A stretch of DNA of 64,000 bases from Fasciolopsis buskii. Taxonomy: Eukaryota; Platyhelminthes; Trematoda; Plagiorchiida; Fasciolidae. A program made the position numbers and the translations under genes. Of this stretch, positions 59,772 to 64,000 are shown one piece after another; positions within the stretch are counted from its first letter, which is position 1; each line of letters opens with the position of its first letter. Location of the stretch: the NCBI GenBank assembly GCA_008360955.1, contig LUCM01009143.1, forward strand, positions 46,699 to 110,698, written 5' to 3'. Below the pieces are notes generated by a model. The model did no database searches and was not told where the DNA came from. It was given only the letters and a program-made list of their open reading frames with translations.

Positions 59772-62700
59772 GGGCAAAGAAAACTTTGGCGGAACAACTC
59801 TGAACTGATGGACCCGTCTCTGCGTTTGTTTCCCCTGGTTCCTGAACCACCACAGTTTTGATGCGCTGTTTAATTTAATTCCAAGCGGTTACAACACTTT
59901 GTCGTCCTGTGTTAAATGACATGAAACTGGACTCAACGCCAATTTCATCTAAAAACTCATATCCGAGATCAGCCGAAAGAAGGATCGGATTTGATGAACC
60001 CCGTGTCAAGTAGAAACGTCACATGTAATGCTCCCCTCCCCGCCGTGGAAATGACTATCGAGACTGAACTGTACACTCTGTTTAAGATTTGTGGATCCTG
60101 AAATTACAAAACTTGCCCAATAGAAAAGACGGTAAGATATTAATTAGGCATCTTTCAAATGAGTGCACAAGGTTCGTGAACTCCGAATCGCCCGGCTGCC
60201 TCAAGAGGTGAAATAAGTGTTGGGATGATATGAATCTAAAAATTAATGATTCCTTCTAACTTAAAAATTTTTACACTGCATCTTGGAAATAATAATGCCT
60301 AAAAACAAACGACATTCACTGACGTAAAAGTGTATGCTCAGCAAATCATTATCTCTGTTCAAGTCTAGGCAAGATATTCTCACCAAACAAACACACTAGA
60401 TTATGTCACTGCTTTCCCCGTTCAAGATTTTCTCATGATCCAGCAGTGAATGTTATTCTTTGGGAGGGTCGACGAATTCTCAACTCTCAAGATCATGCTG
60501 ACAAGAAAAACTTTCGATGGGTTCCAGAAAGGAAAATGAAACGTGGCACCTTATTTTCTCAACGCGATCAGGTACAAACTTGGAGCCATGGTTCGCAACG
60601 AATTTTAGTAAAAAAACTGTGCCAGAGAGTGAAAAGATGCACAATGCTCATCGCCTAACCTTGGATTTACCATTGGTATTTGCATCCTTACTTTAGCAGT
60701 TTGCATGCAAGCTTTTAGTCAAATAAAATTAGTGTAAACAAGAGCACCACTGTTTCAAAAATGGCAAAAAGAAACGAAAATTGGAGTTTCAAGAAAGAAA
60801 AACTGGCCGTACTTGCACACAAGTATTTGTGAAGCAACACGTTAGTTCAGAAGTTCAATGAGAACCTTCATCCGTGTGAGGATATTCGAGATGAGACTGT
60901 AAAACCTGTAGCTGGAGAAGGGATGGGACTGACGTGCAGATAAGTCAGTGTGTGACGGGTAGTCGTTGTCGGGCAATACTTCATTTGCGGATTTCGTAAA
61001 CCTTACCGAACAAAACTACTCTTCAGGAGACCTCAGAAAATCACAGGAGAGCGATAACTGAGGAATAGGAAGTGCAGCTTGTTGAAGGAAATCGGCTATC
61101 ATTGTCTTATAGGAGCTGAACCAACGCGGCTTCCATATTTGAATTAAAACACATTGCAGTTCTCGGGCAACACCGTGGGTCGGTTGAGGCCATTGACGAT
61201 TGTTTGTCGAGAATTCCATCCGACTGATTCACATCCTTTTTTCTTAATGCATGCGTTGTGAGACGGAGTCACCAATTCAGATTTAAACCGGATGGTGAGA
61301 AATATGTAGTGATACAAAACATGGTGGACCTGCTTGACCTCGGTTCTGACAGATTAGAAACGGAGATGGGAATAATGGTAACATCGACCAACTTAACCAG
61401 ACGGACAGGAAGGGCGACAGATAAGCCGCTAATAAATAAAATGCGGTAGAACAACATGCAGAACACCGGAACAAATGAGTGAAATCGGTTTCAACCTTTT
61501 TCCCAATACGGCATACAGATATCTTTGGGAGAAGTTATTGAAGACAGTTAAATAACTGTAGTTGTTTGGCTAAACGAACACGGGACAAGGATTCAAAGGC
61601 TAATGATTAATGTAGAAAAGCAGCATGCATATTGCCTTCTGCAGCTAAGACTTGCGGACAAAGGGGCAAATTGTATGTAATATACAACCAGTTTACCTGT
61701 AGGAGGACTGACAGACGTCATTGAGGAAAGTAACGGATGCCTGGAGAGGTTATAAAACTGAACGCTCCATCGATTTCTAGCCAGGAGAATTGAGGACGGT
61801 CGGCCTGAAACGTTTTGATAGTAGACCCTTAGTTGCATCTTTTTGGATGGGTGTGATCCTCACTAGTTGCCAACACCCAAAAATAGTATTTATTTCCAAT
61901 GAAGGATCCATTGTGTATAAAACTGTGAAGCAGTAACGCTGTACCCTGAAGTATGTATTATCCTACTCACCAACTTCCAAGACCCTAAGAGAGTTCAAAT
62001 GTTTCCCTAATTCAGCGTTAGTTCCAGTGAATAAGAAATCCATGGGGCACAGGGAGTTGAGTTATCGATGGATATATCGTTCGAATAACAAATGAATGCA
62101 ACGCCCAAATATTCAATATCCATAGATAAAGCTGGAGTTGATTTCTTACTATCTGCATGATGGTTAAATCTCACATTACACTCAATTGCAATCATGTATT
62201 CTAGACAGTTGAATAGCGTAGATGAAATCCGGACATCTCATTTCCGATTTATTTGACAAAGAAATATGCTTCATTTCACTCACCTTTTCCACTTTTACAA
62301 GCACAGCAAAGGCGATTGAGAAGAGTTGTCAGTACTAGAGGGTGATTGCTGGTGAAATCGTTTCATACATGTGGTTATAAAGTCGATTGGAATAGTCGCA
62401 CTAGTAAGCTATTGTGCAAAACCAAGAAGAAGTTAGTGACATCCTTTTATGACATCTTCGGTAGAAAAAAATGGTTTCTAGTGAAAGATTCAGATAGCAA
62501 AGTGAGGTGCTTCGACAGAGTAATATAAATGTCCCCCAAAGTAATTACATCTTAATCCTAACTAGTATGAGTTTGTGATATCTGGTGTCCAAAGGAGAAT
62601 AGTGTTTAGGATGTTACAAAGAAGACCTCCTGGGGACAGCTCCAACAGCGTCTCTAAGACTGAATCAGAATAAGCGCATTAGAGCGCTAGTCAAATTATC

Positions 62701-64000
62701 CAACATCTATATGGAAGCTCTCAACAAAGATGAAGCAATAAATGGGAGAAAAACTGTCACGAAACCAATCGTTTTCTGGCAACATAAAGTAAGAAGATAT
62801 GTTTAGGTTGGTGACGGAAACAAAAGGGAAGTAGAAAAGCTTCGTCATGGCAGCTGTCAAGGCCATTCTAGGGTTAATTAGAAAATAGCTTTGAATTTAC
62901 ACAGTGTTTGGAATTCATGCGATTAGGGCCACTAGCTTTGAGCTTAATTAAATAACGTTCACCATCCCGTATAAAACATTCGAAGCCATTTAAATGCAGA
63001 AGAGAATTATCCATGGTGTCACCAAACCTTGATTCTTCGAGGCACAAATTACGAAATTCCTTCAAGTAGAGCTTCTCAAACATACCGCAGACGTTGTTTA
63101 GGACGACAAATAAATTCGCTTTCCTATGGATTGTGTAGCCAAAAAGAGTTCGTCAACAGGCACTTTTCAGAGCGTTTCCATTCACGATCGAATTAAAACC
63201 AGAGAAAATTCTTGAGGTAATTTATCGGTGATAAGGAAAGTTTTGTATGGATTTGCGGAATGTGAGTGATAACAATAGCAGAGTATCAATAGTGACAGGA
63301 ATGGCAGTAGCAGACGAAAAAGAAGAAAAGCAACTATTGCAATATTCCAGGAGACTAATGCCAGAAGAAAACGATTCTCCCGACAGGCTCCTCTGAATAA
63401 CGCTCAAATCAGAAACCAAAACAGCTTCTTCCTGTTAAGAACTTCAGTAGATTACAAAACAGAATGGTGCAGCTGAATTCGGCAATTTCATCAGTTTTTC
63501 TGTGGATGCTTGCTCTTCTATCCAGACAGAACAGAGGGTAAGAGAGTAGGTGAACACATTTTGGTTTGGGTTAAACGGGATTGTTCAAGACCAAAGGCCA
63601 CACTAACGTGGCAAACCGGTATAATCGATTACCCGTAACTTGTTACATACAAGATATCCAGGAAAAATGAACACAACTTTCAAAGGGGTCTATTTACATG
63701 AGCCTCTTGGTTGCTTTGTTTTGCTGAGATTTGTACCAGCGAACAACGGAAGCATGGTCCCCTGAAGAGAAAAGAACTGTTAGTAGCTCCTATATGGCAC
63801 CGTTAGAATTGTCGTCTCTTCTAAAACCAAAATCCTTGGAACGATGTGTAGAATTTGTTGATTATTGTGTACGCTATAGTGGTAATAGCACAAAATTGTT
63901 TATAGTTGCTGCCATCTTTATTCATAGCTGTGAGGTAGATCGTACATGAGAAGATTCAGATAGATTTTTGCTGTGATGAACTGTCCAACTCCATGATACG

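Larger units (their letters stand above)
51180..64000. other. Non-coding stretch, no supported gene
   Basis: Nearly 13 kb with no recognised domain. Frames reach at most about 113 codons (57425-57766, minus), with plus frames overlapping. Small items noted are a YADD-like string near 52253 (rejected), CA repeats near 56.27 kb, ACT/ATT triplet runs near 55.67-55.74 kb and a TA/CATA-rich tract near 59.73 kb. Confidence 0.5.

Overview
The window looks like a gene-poor, repeat-rich, AT-leaning stretch of an animal genome, most likely a digenean flatworm (trematode). This rests on three things: degenerate non-LTR retrotransposons of a type common in liver flukes, a tRNA-derived SINE-like family with a hammerhead ribozyme arranged like the Smalpha repeats of schistosomes, and an intronless SLC22 transporter. 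The species cannot be fixed from sequence alone. No rRNA gene, no convincing functional tRNA gene and no CRISPR array is visible.

Layout. 1-508: a relic with a long minus-strand reading frame, followed by a copy of a (TA)n-linked repeat module. 508-7400: non-coding, with tRNA-like fossils near 0.8 and 3.6 kb. 7523-9379: the only gene I can name, a complete single-exon SLC22 (organic ion transporter) gene with a plausible TATA box and poly(A) signal. 12.6-12.9 kb: a decayed SINE copy split into two opposite-facing halves. 16.8-18.0 kb: a highly decayed LINE reverse transcriptase on the minus strand. 27.0-29.5 kb: a LINE with a broken ORF2 (endonuclease, reverse transcriptase and C-terminal domain still readable). 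29.5-30.9 kb: a 509-bp, about 97% identical direct repeat flanking a 63-base assembly gap and a second LINE fragment. 33.8-34.0 kb: another SINE copy. 38.2 kb: a small orphan membrane-protein-like frame. 44.8-45.1 kb: an Asp/Glu-rich GAT-type repeat. 46.26-47.09 kb: two SINE copies head to head, forming an inverted repeat with arms of about 340 bp and a 127-bp spacer. 50.8-51.15 kb: a 3' fragment of the same LINE family on the minus strand. 51.2-64 kb: no gene I can support.

The genes do not form a pathway. The organising theme is retroposons. The most interesting item is the SINE-like element: an internal tRNA promoter with A and B boxes, then a hammerhead ribozyme fold, then a (TA)n-linked 3' module. 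It occurs in several states: three copies with a near-complete catalytic core, one with a single core change, and one badly decayed.
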